From an uncultured Planctomycetota bacterium (GTDB lineage Bacteria > Planctomycetota > Phycisphaerae > UBA1845 > Fen-1342), in NCBI GenBank assembly GCA_900696525.1, contig CAADGL010000009.1:62001-126000 (forward strand): a stretch of 64,000 nt of DNA. Reading direction: 5' to 3'. The position numbers were made by a program, and so were the translations under genes. The notes under the pieces were generated by a model. The model was given only the letters and a program-made list of their open reading frames with translations, was not told the DNA's origin and did not search any database. Positions 35,534 to 45,700 of this stretch are shown piece by piece. Within the stretch, counting starts at the first letter, position 1, and every line of letters begins with the position of its first letter.

Positions 35534-37081
35534 TCACCCCCCCGGAAGCGGTCGCTCGACGCCCATGGTCCCGACGAGTGCGCGCCGCTGGCGCAGGCCG
35601 GCCAGCGCCACGAGCACGATCGCGACGGCGATCACGGCGCCGACCAGCGCCAGCACGAAGGATACGACCTGCGAGAAGACCCTGAAGGCGGCGCTGGATC
35701 CCAGGGCCAGCTCCCAGAACACGGACGCCAGCAGGACGATCATCGTCAGCGGCAGGATGACCTGCACGCAGGAGAACAGGACCTGGTCGATCCGCAGGCG
35801 CGGCAGCGTCCAGCGCAGCCACATCTGGAGATAGACCAGCAGCATCGCCTTCAGGATGAACCAGAACGGGCCGCTGAAGATGACGCCATAGAGCAACTGC
35901 GCTCCGAGCGGGGCGTGCGGCTCGCCCCACGCCGCCGGCGCCAGCCCGACCCACGGCGCGTCCCACCCGCCCAGGAACAGCAGCACGAGGATGCCGCTGA
36001 CGATAAACATCGCCGCGTACTCGGCGAAGAAGAACAGCGACCAGCGGAAACCGCTGTACTCGGTGTGGAAGCCGGCCACCAGCTCGCTCTCCGCCTCGGG
36101 CAGGTCGAAGGGCGCCCGCTTGCACGCCGCCAGCGAGGCGATGAAGTACGTGAACATCGCCACGAACGTCCAGGGGCTGTGCCATGCCAGCCAGTTGAAC
36201 CACCCGCCGGCCTGCCGGGCCATCACGCTGTCCTCGCCGGTCAGTTGCAGCGTGCCGGCGACCATGATCGGGATCAGCAGGCTCATGCCCATCGGAATCT
36301 CGTAGGCCACGACCTGGGCCGCCTCGCGCAGCGCCCCGAACACGCTCCACTTGTTGTTGCTGGCCCAGCCCGCCAGCAGCACGCCGATCACCTCCAGCCC
36401 CAGCATCGCCAGGATGAACAGCAGCCCCACGTCCAGGTTCCGAAAAACCCAGTACACGCCGAAGGGCAACGCCACGAACCCCATCAGCGCCGGCACGAAG
36501 TTAATGTACGGCGCCAGCCGGTACAGCATGCGGTCGGCGCCGGCTGGAATCAGGTCTTCTTTCGCGATCAGCTTGATGCCGTCGGCCAGCGACTGCGACC
36601 AGCCGTGCCAGCCGCCGACACGCATCGGACCGATGCGCGACTGGATCCAGCCGGCGACCTTGCGCTCCAGCCAGATCGCGAACATCGCCAGGATCGAGAC
36701 GAACGTGATGATGCCCAGCAGGCCCAGGGCGTCGCGCACCACCAGCATCTGGAGCGGGTAGAGCAGCACCGCCGGAACGGCCGCCCGCACCTCGACGGCG
36801 CCGGCGGCGAGCTGTTCGAGCGTCAGCCACTGGCCCGGCTGCGCCCGGGCCGTGAGCAGGAGCCGCTGCTCGACGCGCACGTATTCCTGGCAGAGGAACT
36901 GCACGCCCCAGGCGGCCAGGCACCCGCCCGCGAGCAGCGCGAAGAAGACCAGCGCCGGATGCTTTCGCACCCACGGCGCCCCGGCGCGATAGGCGCTGAC
37001 CGCCGCCCTCGCGGCGGCCCGGGACGGTCCGCGAAACTCTTTGGCCCGCGGCTGGGGCCAAGGGACGTAAACGTCCGCCAT
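35534..37081 (-). CDS. nuoH: NADH-quinone oxidoreductase subunit H
   Basis: 515 residues, longer than the usual 320-430 because of an N-terminal extension of about 100 residues with one extra hydrophobic segment and a soluble loop (VEQRLLLTARAQPGQWLTLE). Conserved core: IWLERKVAGWIQSRIGPMRV (quinone-site loop), GIKLIAKEDLIPAGADR, LAGWASNNKWSVFGALREAA, YEIPMGMSLL and ACKRAPFDLPEAESELVAGF. First gene of the operon in this window; the peripheral arm genes (nuoA-G, nuoI) are not here and must be elsewhere if the complex is complete. Confidence 0.95.
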   Translation of the reverse strand: MADVYVPWPQPRAKEFRGPSRAAARAAVSAYRAGAPWVRKHPALVFFALLAGGCLAAWGVQFLCQEYVRVEQRLLLTARAQPGQWLTLEQLAAGAVEVRAAVPAVLLYPLQMLVVRDALGLLGIITFVSILAMFAIWLERKVAGWIQSRIGPMRVGGWHGWSQSLADGIKLIAKEDLIPAGADRMLYRLAPYINFVPALMGFVALPFGVYWVFRNLDVGLLFILAMLGLEVIGVLLAGWASNNKWSVFGALREAAQVVAYEIPMGMSLLIPIMVAGTLQLTGEDSVMARQAGGWFNWLAWHSPWTFVAMFTYFIASLAACKRAPFDLPEAESELVAGFHTEYSGFRWSLFFFAEYAAMFIVSGILVLLFLGGWDAPWVGLAPAAWGEPHAPLGAQLLYGVIFSGPFWFILKAMLLVYLQMWLRWTLPRLRIDQVLFSCVQVILPLTMIVLLASVFWELALGSSAAFRVFSQVVSFVLALVGAVIAVAIVLVALAGLRQRRALVGTMGVERPLPGG

Positions 37082-37148
37082 CGCAAATCCCGTCGATCAG
37101 GCGCCGGCGTGACGCGCGCCGGCGACGACGTGGAAGGGCCCACCGCTG

Positions 37149-37853
37149 CTACGGCGCCGCGCCCTGCCGATACTCGAAACGGTACACGCCATTGGAATCT
37201 ACGGCAATCTGCGCCGTGCCGCCGCCCGGCACGCGCTCCAACGCAGCGGCGAGCTTCCGCGTGTCCACCCCGACGTCGCTCGTGTTCGGCCAGGCCTGCA
37301 TCAGCCGCACGAGACCGGCGGCGACCCAGGCATGGGCGTCGGTCGCCAAGCGCTCGCCCTGGTAGGCAACCAGGTCGGCGACGATGACGCGCAGCGTGTC
37401 GACCGGTCCGCTGGATTGAAGCTCGGCCAGGCGCGGGTCGATCTCGCCGCGCAGCGCGAAGCCCGGGTCGCCGCCCATCCACCCCTTGCGCTCGCGCCGG
37501 ACCGCGTGCATCTTGGCGGCGATCCGCCGATCCTGCGTGAGCAGCACGACGATCGCGTCGGTGCGGCCCGCCGCCGGATCGTGGCGCAGGTACGCCAGTC
37601 CCAGGTCGGTGGAGCGCGTCACCTCGCGCGGCATGACGCGGTCGTAGCTGCTGCGCTCCTGCCCGAGGCTGAGCTGGCGATAGGTCGTGCCCGCGCAGCC
37701 GCAAAGCAGCGCCAGCCCGACGGCCGTTGACGCCAGCGCCGCCGCCGGGGCGATTCGTGCCGGCGCGCGGGCGGGGCGCAAGAGAGTCGGGGCCATTCGT
37801 GCCGCAGCCAGGGGGACGCGCATCGCTGCACGCGGGTTCTGGGTGAAGATCAT
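37149..37853 (-). CDS. Putative lipoprotein of unknown function
   Basis: 234 residues when started at ATG 37853; ATGs at 37823 and 37796 are equally possible because no ribosome site is clear. A hydrophobic stretch ends LALLCGC, a good lipobox (LCGC), followed by AGTTYRQLSLGQERSSYDR. The rest (PREVTRSTDLGLAYLRHDP, ERKGWMGGDPGFALRGEID) belongs to no family I recognise. It sits between ftsY and nuoH in the same direction and may be cotranscribed with either. Envelope location is inferred from the lipobox. Confidence 0.6.
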   Translation of the reverse strand: MIFTQNPRAAMRVPLAAARMAPTLLRPARAPARIAPAAALASTAVGLALLCGCAGTTYRQLSLGQERSSYDRVMPREVTRSTDLGLAYLRHDPAAGRTDAIVVLLTQDRRIAAKMHAVRRERKGWMGGDPGFALRGEIDPRLAELQSSGPVDTLRVIVADLVAYQGERLATDAHAWVAAGLVRLMQAWPNTSDVGVDTRKLAAALERVPGGGTAQIAVDSNGVYRFEYRQGAAP

Positions 37854-37894
37854 GGTTCAGGGATCATCGGTTGCGGCGCGCCGAAACGCAAGCC

Positions 37895-37979
37895 GCTCGT
37901 GATCGCGCGCCCGCGCGGATCCGCCGGGCGAGCAGGAGGATCGCCGGGGCGTGCCGTGCTCGTGATCGCGCGCCCGCGC
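37895..37979. repeat. Spaced 22-bp direct repeat
   Basis: The 22-base word starting GCTCGTGATCGCGCGCCCGC occurs at 37895-37916 and again at 37958-37979, with 41 bases between. It lies in the spacer between ftsY and the lipoprotein gene, with no other feature nearby. Possibly part of a repeat family or a leftover duplication. Confidence 0.7.
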
Positions 37980-37997
37980 CTCTTGAAGGCGGCGCGG

Positions 37998-38933
37998 CTA
38001 TGACGCGCCGGGGCTCTCCAGGTCGGCGAACAGCGCGTCGGCGAACGCCTCCGGGTCGAACGGTTCGATGTCGTCGAACGTCTCTCCCAAGCCGACGAAC
38101 TTCACCGGAATATCGAGCTGGTCGCGGATGCCCACGACGATGCCTCCCTTGGCGCTGCCGTCGAGCTTCGCGAGGAAGAGGCCGGTGACCTTGACAACTT
38201 CGCTGAAGACCTTGGCCTGGTTGATCGCGTTCTGACCGATGGTCGCGTCGAGCACGAGCAGCACCTCGTGCGGCGCCTCGGGGATGCGCTTCTGCACCAC
38301 GCGCTGAATCTTGCCCAGCTCGCGCATCAGGTGCTCCTGCGTGTGCAGTCGACCCGCCGTGTCCACCAGCAGCACATCCGCCTTGCGGGCGATCGCCGCT
38401 TCGCACGCGTCGAACGCGACCGCCGCCGGGTCGCTGCCGGTCTGCTGCCTGACGATGTCGACGCCGAGGCGCTGCGACCAGATCGTGAGCTGCTCAACGG
38501 CCGCCGCGCGGAAGGTGTCGCAGGCGGCGAGCAGGACTTTCCGGTTCTGCTTGCGGAGGTAGTTCGCGAGCTTGGCCACGCTGGTGGTCTTGCCCGAACC
38601 GTTGATGCCGACAACGAAGATCACGGTCGGGCCGCTGGCGGCGCGGGCCAGGCTGCGGTCGCCGGCGGACCAGGTGCTGGCGATGCGGCGTTTCAGGAAG
38701 GGCAGGATTTCCTGGGCTTCCTTGATCTGTCCGGCTTTCCACGCGGCGCGCACCTCGGCCTGGAGCGCCATGACCGCGCGCGGGCCCATGTCGCCCGCGA
38801 GCATCGCGTCGGCCATTTCCTCTAGAAGCTGCTCGTCGATCTTCCTTCCGAACGGCAGCACCCGCCGCAGGACCGACGCGACTTTCTCGCGCGTCTTGCT
38901 GAGGCCCTTCTTGAACAGATCGAACAAACCCAT
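37998..38933 (-). CDS. ftsY: Signal recognition particle receptor
   Basis: 311-residue SRP GTPase that docks ribosome-SRP complexes at the inner membrane. Short NG-only version without the acidic A domain of E. coli. N-terminus MGLFDLFKKGLSKTREKVA; G1 GINGSGKTTSVAKLA (about 109-122), DTFRAAAVEQL, G3 DTAGR (191-195), then AKLDGSAKGG and the C-terminal GLGETFDDIEPFDPEAF. All nucleotide motifs are intact. It forms a group with nusB and ribH in the same direction; 55 bases separate it from nusB. Confidence 0.97.
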   Translation of the reverse strand: MGLFDLFKKGLSKTREKVASVLRRVLPFGRKIDEQLLEEMADAMLAGDMGPRAVMALQAEVRAAWKAGQIKEAQEILPFLKRRIASTWSAGDRSLARAASGPTVIFVVGINGSGKTTSVAKLANYLRKQNRKVLLAACDTFRAAAVEQLTIWSQRLGVDIVRQQTGSDPAAVAFDACEAAIARKADVLLVDTAGRLHTQEHLMRELGKIQRVVQKRIPEAPHEVLLVLDATIGQNAINQAKVFSEVVKVTGLFLAKLDGSAKGGIVVGIRDQLDIPVKFVGLGETFDDIEPFDPEAFADALFADLESPGAS

Positions 38934-38988
38934 CGACCGCGCTCCAGAATCCGCAATTCACCGCCCGCCCGCCGCGGGCTCGAACGAC

Positions 38989-39546
38989 CTACTCGGCCGG
39001 CGCCGGCCGCGGCGCTTCGGTATCTGCCGCGGGCGCCGGGCCGGCTTCGCCGGTTGCCGGTGTGCCGGCTTGCGGCGCGCCCGGCTCACAGGCGCGGCGG
39101 ATGGCGTCGAGCACGCCATTCACGAACGCGGGCGAGTCCTTGTCGCCGAACCGCCGCGCCAGCTCGACGGCTTCGTTGATGATGATCGCCGGGGCGGCCT
39201 CGCGCTGGTCGAGCAGCTCGAAGAGGCCGAGCCGCAGCACGTTGCGGTCGACCGGGGGCATGCGGCCGATGCGCCAGTGCGTGACGGTGCGGCTGAGCAG
39301 GTCGTCGTAGCCCGGCCGGCGGGCCCAGGCGCCGTCGACGAGCGTGCGGGCGAACGCGAGCAACTCGGCCGGCGGCGGTTGCTCGATCTCCAGGTCCTCG
39401 AGCACCAGCCCGTCGCGCAGGAAGTCGTTCAGGTCGGCGGCGAAGGCGTCCCCGACCGCCTCGTACACGCAAAGCGCCTGAAGCGCCAGCATGCGGGCCT
39501 GCGAGCGCGAGCGATAGCGACCGTGAAGCGACGAATGCGGCGACAC
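38989..39546 (-). CDS. nusB: Transcription antitermination factor NusB
   Basis: 185-residue all-helical RNA-binding protein that joins NusE/S10 on boxA of rRNA operons. GTG at 39546 lies four bases after the ribH stop. Recognised from RSQARMLALQALCVYE, PPVDRNVLRLGLFELL, and IIINEAVELARRFGDKDSPA followed by FVNGVLDAI. The C-terminal 30 residues are an Ala/Pro/Thr-rich tail not found in most members. The ribH-nusB pair is a conserved bacterial arrangement. Confidence 0.94.
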   Translation of the reverse strand: MSPHSSLHGRYRSRSQARMLALQALCVYEAVGDAFAADLNDFLRDGLVLEDLEIEQPPPAELLAFARTLVDGAWARRPGYDDLLSRTVTHWRIGRMPPVDRNVLRLGLFELLDQREAAPAIIINEAVELARRFGDKDSPAFVNGVLDAIRRACEPGAPQAGTPATGEAGPAPAADTEAPRPAPAE

Positions 39547-39550
39547 AAAC

Positions 39551-40027
39551 TCACGCCTGCCTGCCGATGGCCGCCAGTACGTTCACCATCTCCACCGCCG
39601 CCAGCGCCGCCTCCGCCCCCTTGTGGCCGTGCTTGCCGCCGCAGCGATCCACCGCCTGCTCGAGCGTGTCGGCGGTGATGACGCCGAAGGTCACGGGTAC
39701 GCCGGTGGCCAGCGCGACCTGGGCGATGCCCTTGGCGACTTCGGCGGCGATGAGGTCGTAGTGGGCGGTCTGGCCGCGCAGCAGGCAACCGAGGCAGACG
39801 ACGGCGTCGTAGCGGCCGCTGCGCGCCAGGGCCTGGGCGGCGAGCGGGATCTCGAACGACCCCGGCACCCACACTCGCTCGATGCGGGCGGCGTCGGCCC
39901 CATGCCGCAGCAGGGCGTCGGCGGCGCCGTCCACGAGGCGCTGCGTGATGAAGTCGTTCCAGCGCGCCGCCAGCAGCGCCAGCCGTTTGCCCGAGGCGTC
40001 GAGATTCGCCGATATCGTCCGGTTCAT
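39551..40027 (-). CDS. ribH: 6,7-dimethyl-8-ribityllumazine synthase
   Basis: 158 residues; condenses the ribityl aminouracil with the butanone phosphate in riboflavin synthesis, forming an icosahedral or pentameric shell. ATG at 40027 is chosen; GTG at 40033 is possible. Family blocks: ARWNDFITQRLVDGA, VPGSFEIPLAAQALA, AVVCLGCLLRGQTAHYD and PVTFGVITADTLEQA. The conserved catalytic His is in GQTAHYD. Operon order ribH-nusB-ftsY. Confidence 0.95.
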   Translation of the reverse strand: MNRTISANLDASGKRLALLAARWNDFITQRLVDGAADALLRHGADAARIERVWVPGSFEIPLAAQALARSGRYDAVVCLGCLLRGQTAHYDLIAAEVAKGIAQVALATGVPVTFGVITADTLEQAVDRCGGKHGHKGAEAALAAVEMVNVLAAIGRQA

Positions 40028-40160
40028 CGCCACCGTGCTCCGGGCCGGCGCAACGTGCGCCGGCCGCTACCGCCACTCACTTTATCGTGGCGCGCAAACT
40101 GCGACAAACGGCTCGGCGTCCCGACGCCCAGGGTTCCCGGCCGCGGCGCACCGCGGCGAA

Positions 40161-42539
40161 TCAGCGCGAGGCCACTGAACGACCGCCGGGCGAGTCGGCC
40201 ACCTGCGCCGCCGGCGTATCGCTGAAGCTGGCGGCGCGGTTGAGGTCGTACATGTAGACGAAGCAGAAGTAGACGCCGGCGACGGCGACGGCGGTGGAGG
40301 CGGCCCACATGCCGTATCGGCTGCCCGTGCTCCAGTTGGGCTTGATCTTGCCGAGCATCCAGACAGCCAGGGCCAGGAAGGTCCAGAACGCGACGGTCCA
40401 GACGATGGCCAGTCCGTCGAGCTGCGCGGCGAGGATGTACAGCAGCCACACCGACGTCGCCAGCAGCAGAAACGCCGACCCCTGCTTGAAGGTGATCATC
40501 CACATGCCCGGCTTCGGCACGTACTTCAGCCACGCCGGCTGGGCGCACAGCAGCAGATAGGGGCTGGCCATCCCGACGCCGGCGGCGGTGAAGAGCGCCA
40601 GGCCGACCCACCAGGGTTGCGTGAGGGCGTAACCCAGTGCGGTCGCCAGAAACGGCGCCGTGCACGCCGTGCCCAGCAGCGTGGCCAGCAGTCCCTTGAA
40701 GAACGCCCCGCTGTAGCCCTCGCGCGTGGCGAGCGTGTCCAAGGCGCCCGCCGCCCCGCCGGGCAGCGTGACCTCGAATACGCCGAAGAGGTTCAGCGCA
40801 AAGACGAAGATCAGCGACGCCAGGGCGATGATGACGGTGGGATATTGCCAGGGGATGTTGCCCGTGGCGCTGAGCGCGGCGAAGAGCCAGAACCAGACCA
40901 TGATGCCGGCGCAAAACGCCAGCCCCAACCTGAAGACACGCCGCGGGTCTTCACCGGCCTGCTGCACGAAGCTGACGATCTTGATCGATATCACCGGCAG
41001 CACGCACGGCATCACGTTCAGGATCAGCCCGCCAATGAAGCCGAACACGAGCATCCACACCAGGCTCTTCCGCCCGCCCCCCGCCGCCAGCGCCACCGGG
41101 TTGTCCAGCGCCTGCCGCACGGTCTCCTGCGTCAGCACCGCCGGCAGGATGCCCGGCCGGTCCGGCTGACCGGCGGCGTAGACCAGGTTCAGCGGCACGG
41201 TGTTGTGGCCGTGCTTCTTGATCTCCTCGAACATGACCGGGCTGCGGTTGGTGAAGTCGGCCTTGATCGGGATCACGCCGAGCTCGGCCATGCGCCGGCG
41301 GATTGGCTCGGTTTCGAGCACGGCTTTCTTGTTCACCTGGCAGGTCAGGCACCAGGTCGCGGTGTAGTCCACGTAGACTCTGTGCCCGCGGCGGGACAGC
41401 TCCTCCGCCCAGCCCGGGCTCCAGTCCTGCCAGGGGATGTTCTCGCGCCAGTCGTCCGGCGTTAGTTGCGGCGTCGCGCGGGCGGAAGCGTCGGGTTGCG
41501 GCGGTGAGGCGCCGTTGCCACCGGGTGCGGGCCGCGGGCCGGCCTGCGAATCGACCGCGATCGAGACGCCCGGGTCACGGGGCGGATTGGGCGTGTCGGC
41601 GAAGAAGGAGACGACGGCCTGGGCGGTCTCCGGGGCGTAGCACTGGCCGGCGTCGGTGCAGCACTGGTAGCTGAACAGCACCATCATCTGCACGGGGCCG
41701 GACTTGAACTCGCTGTCGATGATGCGGATCGGCACGCGAATCCGGAACTCGCCCGACTGCTCGCGCACCTTGCCGATCCCCGGCATGTCGCGGACGTGCG
41801 GTTTCGGCCAGATCCACTTGTCCGGGTCCTCGATCTTCAGTCCGTCGACCGGCTCGATGAACAAGCGCGAGGGGATGAGCATGTCCACGCCGGGGTCGCG
41901 ATCCTGGATATGGTGTCCGGGCCGAACGCGAATGGTGGCGACAATCTCGGCCTGCTCGCCGATCTTCAGTTTCTCCGCCGAGACCGCGATGGAGCTGCCC
42001 TCGATGTAGGGCGCGCGGCCCAGGGCTGGCGGGAGCGCCCCGCGCGCCTGCTCAAAGAGCTTCGAGTTTGCCGGCCCGCCCGCCTGCTGCGACACGGCCA
42101 GCTTCAGCGCCGCGGAGCCCTTGACCGGGATGCAGTTTTCGATGCAGGCCAGGCCGTCGACGTCGGCTCTGATTTCAAGGGCCGTCCCAACGGGGATCGA
42201 TTTGTCGACGTTCAGCGTGGCCAGGACGAAGATCTTGCCCTCGTAGCCCAGGTACTCGATGCCCTGGAGGCTGCCCAGCTCCGGCGTCGGCCAGCGCAGA
42301 TCGCGCACGGTTACCCCCGGAGGCGTCACGAATCTCACCGTGGTCGGGAACCCGGTATCCAGCAGGATCGGGTGATAGTAGTGCCAGCCCTTCGTGACCT
42401 CGATCTCCACCGCCAGGTCGGTCGAGCCTCCGGGCGCCACCGACTCGTGGGAGGCGTGGAGCGCCGCCTTGAGCGCCGGCGGCGGCGCCGGCTGGGCCAT
42501 CAGCATGATGAGCGAGAACAGGATCGTCGGCATCCGCAC
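40161..42539 (-). CDS. DsbD-like thiol:disulfide interchange protein with permuted domains
   Basis: 792-residue exported protein. After the signal MRMPTILFSLIMLMAQP come two beta-sandwich DsbD-N/DsbC-like regions (LACIENCIP near residue 130, SYQCCTDAGQCY near 300). A thioredoxin-like domain with VDYTATWCLTCQ follows (about 390-490), then the DsbD membrane domain (about 500-720) with NVMPCVLPVISIKIV and LLGTACTAPFLATALG, the two cysteines that carry electrons across the membrane. In classical DsbD the thioredoxin domain is at the C-terminus, after the membrane part; here it precedes it. It reduces envelope disulfides using cytoplasmic thioredoxin, by family analogy. The divergent purL lies 220 bases away. 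Confidence 0.85.
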   Translation of the reverse strand: MRMPTILFSLIMLMAQPAPPPALKAALHASHESVAPGGSTDLAVEIEVTKGWHYYHPILLDTGFPTTVRFVTPPGVTVRDLRWPTPELGSLQGIEYLGYEGKIFVLATLNVDKSIPVGTALEIRADVDGLACIENCIPVKGSAALKLAVSQQAGGPANSKLFEQARGALPPALGRAPYIEGSSIAVSAEKLKIGEQAEIVATIRVRPGHHIQDRDPGVDMLIPSRLFIEPVDGLKIEDPDKWIWPKPHVRDMPGIGKVREQSGEFRIRVPIRIIDSEFKSGPVQMMVLFSYQCCTDAGQCYAPETAQAVVSFFADTPNPPRDPGVSIAVDSQAGPRPAPGGNGASPPQPDASARATPQLTPDDWRENIPWQDWSPGWAEELSRRGHRVYVDYTATWCLTCQVNKKAVLETEPIRRRMAELGVIPIKADFTNRSPVMFEEIKKHGHNTVPLNLVYAAGQPDRPGILPAVLTQETVRQALDNPVALAAGGGRKSLVWMLVFGFIGGLILNVMPCVLPVISIKIVSFVQQAGEDPRRVFRLGLAFCAGIMVWFWLFAALSATGNIPWQYPTVIIALASLIFVFALNLFGVFEVTLPGGAAGALDTLATREGYSGAFFKGLLATLLGTACTAPFLATALGYALTQPWWVGLALFTAAGVGMASPYLLLCAQPAWLKYVPKPGMWMITFKQGSAFLLLATSVWLLYILAAQLDGLAIVWTVAFWTFLALAVWMLGKIKPNWSTGSRYGMWAASTAVAVAGVYFCFVYMYDLNRAASFSDTPAAQVADSPGGRSVASR

Positions 42540-42758
42540 TCCCTACCGAAACGGGATTGTTCCAAAAAGGCCGCCCACGCCTCCATTCGGCCCTTGTGCC
42601 GCTGGAGGCGTCGACGGGGCTGTTCATTGCTCGGATTCTACCGCGCGGCGACGGTTTCGGCGGCGGTGGCGGTGGGCGGCGGGCGCTCGCCGGCGTGAGG
42701 CGCTTGCCTGCGCGGTGGGTTCAGATTCCAATCGCGGGCGACGCAGCGTGGAGCCCCG

Positions 42759-45700
42759 ATGTCACTTTATCGGATCGAGATTATCGAGATTGAGGCCCCG
42801 GATGCGGGAGACGAGCGCCTCGCGGGACGGCTGCGCGAGGCCGGCCTGCCCGAGCTGGGCGCCGTGCACGCCAGCAGGCTGTTCTTCATCGAGTCGCCCG
42901 CGGACGCGCCGCTCGACGACGCATCGATGCGGGCTATCGCCGCCGACCTCCTCGTCGATCCGGTCGTCGAGCGCTTCGAGCTGCTCTCCGCCGGGCAGGA
43001 GGTCCGCCTGCCGCCGGGAAAGACGTGCGTCGAAGTCCACCCGCGGCCGGGCGTCATGGACCCCGTCGCCGAGAGCGTGCTGGCGGAGCTGCGCGCGGCG
43101 GGGCACGCTGTGCAGTCCGTGCGGACGGCGCGGCGGTACGTGCTGGACGGCGCGTTCGCCGCGCCGCGCGTCCGGCAGACCGTGGCGCGCGTGCTGGCGA
43201 ACGAATGCATCGAAGAGGTGGTCGTGGGCACGCTGGGCCTGCGGCCCGCGCCGCAGCCGCCGTTGCGCGAGTTCCGCGTGCGGCACGTGGAGCTGCGGGC
43301 GCTGAACGAGGCGGGGCTGGAGCGGCTGTCGCGCGAGGGACACCTGTTCCTGTCGCTGGACGAAATGCGCACGGTGAGGGCGCATTTCGACCTGCTGGGC
43401 CGCGACCCGACCGACCTGGAACTGGAGACGATCGCGCAGACCTGGTCGGAGCACTGCGTCCACAAGACGCTCAAGAGCGCGGTGGTCTATCGTGGGGCCG
43501 CCATGCCGAATTCAACGCACGGCGGGCGAACGGGCCCGACTGGCTGCGGGCCCGAAGGGGAGGCCGCGGAAGTCGAGCTGCGCTACGCCAACCTGCTGCG
43601 CGACACGATCGTGCGCGCCACCGACGCGGTCGTCGCCGCCGGCCGCGGGCCGCGATGCCTCTCAGTCTTCAAGGACAACGCCGGCATCATCGAGTTCGAC
43701 GAGGAGTACGGCGTCGCGTTCAAAGTCGAGACGCACAACCACCCGTCGGCGATCGAGCCGTACGGCGGGGCGGCGACGGGCGTTGGGGGCTGCGTGCGTG
43801 ACGTGATCGGCTGCGGCCTCGGCGCCCGGCCCATCGCCAACACCGACGTCTTCTGCGTCGCGCCGTCGGACTGGCCCGCCGACGCCGTGCCGCGCGGCGT
43901 GCTGCACCCGTGGCGCGTGCTGCGCGGCGTGGTGAGCGGCGTGGCGGATTACGGCAACCGGCTGGGCATACCGACGGTGAACGGGGCGATCTGCTTCGAC
44001 CCGCGATATCTCGGCAACCCGCTGGTGTTCTGCGGCTGCGTCGGGCTGATTCCGCGGGACAGGGTCGAGAAGGCGGCCCGGCCCGGCGACCGCATCGTGC
44101 TGATCGGCGGGCGCACCGGCCGCGACGGGATCCACGGCGCGACGTTCTCGTCCGCGGAGCTGAGCGACACGCACGCGGACGAGTTTTCGCACGCGGTGCA
44201 GATCGGCAACGCGATCACGGAAAAGCGCGTGCTGGACGCGGTGCTGGCGGCGCGTGACGACGAGCGCGGGTGCCTGTTCAGCGCCATCACCGACTGCGGC
44301 GCGGGCGGGCTCAGCAGCGCGGTCGGCGAGATGGGCGAGCACACCGGCGCAGTCGTCGATCTCGAGCGCGTCCCGCTCAAGTACGCCGGCCTGCGCTACG
44401 ACGAGATCTGGATCAGCGAGGCCCAGGAGCGCATGGTCCTCGCCGTGCCGCCGCAGAACCTCGACCGTTTTCTTGAGATCATGCGGCAGGAGGAATGCGA
44501 AGCGACGGTGATCGGGACGTTTGGCGACTCACCCGGTCGCGGTCGTGACGCCGCGCGAGGCGGGCCGCGGCTGATCGTGCGCTACGCGGGCGAGGTCGTC
44601 GGCGATCTCGACATGATGTTTCTGCACAACGGCCTGCCGCGGCGCGAGCGCGACGCGAGCTGGACGTCTGCGCACCGAGCGCCACCGAGCGGTTTGAACC
44701 CGGACGCGGACCCCGGCGCTGGCGCTTGGGGCTCGGACCGATCCGCGCCCCAAGCCCGGCCCCAAGCGCCAGCGCCGGGGTCCTCCCCTCCGGACACCCC
44801 TCTGGTTTCCGCCCTGCACGCCGTCTTATCGGACCCGAACGCCGCCAGCAAGGCCTGGGTCGTCCGCCAGTACGATCACGAGGTCCAGGGCGGCAGCGTC
44901 GTCAAACCGCTCGGCGGCCCCGGTGACGGCCCGAACGACGCCGCCGTGCTGCGCCCGCGGCTGGATCGCACGCGCGGGATCGCCGTCGCCTGCGGCCTGG
45001 CGCCCGGCCTGAGCGACCTAGACCCGTACTGGATGGCGCTGAACGCCGTGGATGAGGCGCTGCGGAACGTCGTGGCGGTGGGTGGCGACCCGCGGCGGAC
45101 AGCGGTGCTCGACAACTTCTGCTGGGGGCGCGTGGATGATCCGCGGCAGCTCGGCGGGCTGGTGCGCGCCTGCCAGGGCTGCCACGACGCGGGCGTGGCG
45201 TACGGCGTGCCGTTCATCTCCGGCAAGGACTCGCTGAACAACGAGTTCGCGCTGGACGCCGCCGACGTTGAGCCGCTGCTCACAACGATCGGGCGCTACC
45301 TCGGGGCGGATGGCGAGTCGCGCCGGACCTGGGGCGAAACGGCAGAACGCATCCGCCGGACCGGCCGGCTGTCGATTCCCGGGACCCTGCTCATCAGTGC
45401 GGTCGGCATCGTCGAAGACGTACGCCGCTGCGTGACGGCCGACCTGAAGTGCGGCGGCCACGCCCTGTTGCTCGTCGGCGGACTGCCGCGCGTCGGCTTT
45501 GATCTCCACGCGGCCCTGGCGGTGCACGTGGCCGTCGCCGACGCCATCACCGCCGGGCTGCTGCGCGCCTGCCACGACGTCAGCGACGGCGGATGGCTCA
45601 TGGGCGCGGCGGAGATGGCGATCGGCGGCGCACGGGGTTTTGACGCGTCGCCGGGGCTGCGCGCGGCGCCGGACGCGTTCTTGCCCTTGGCGGCGGCGTA

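Noticed and set aside
42635-42640. TAGAAT as -10 for the DsbD-like gene
   Set aside because: The hexamer is good on the minus strand, but no -35 fits at 16-18 bases.
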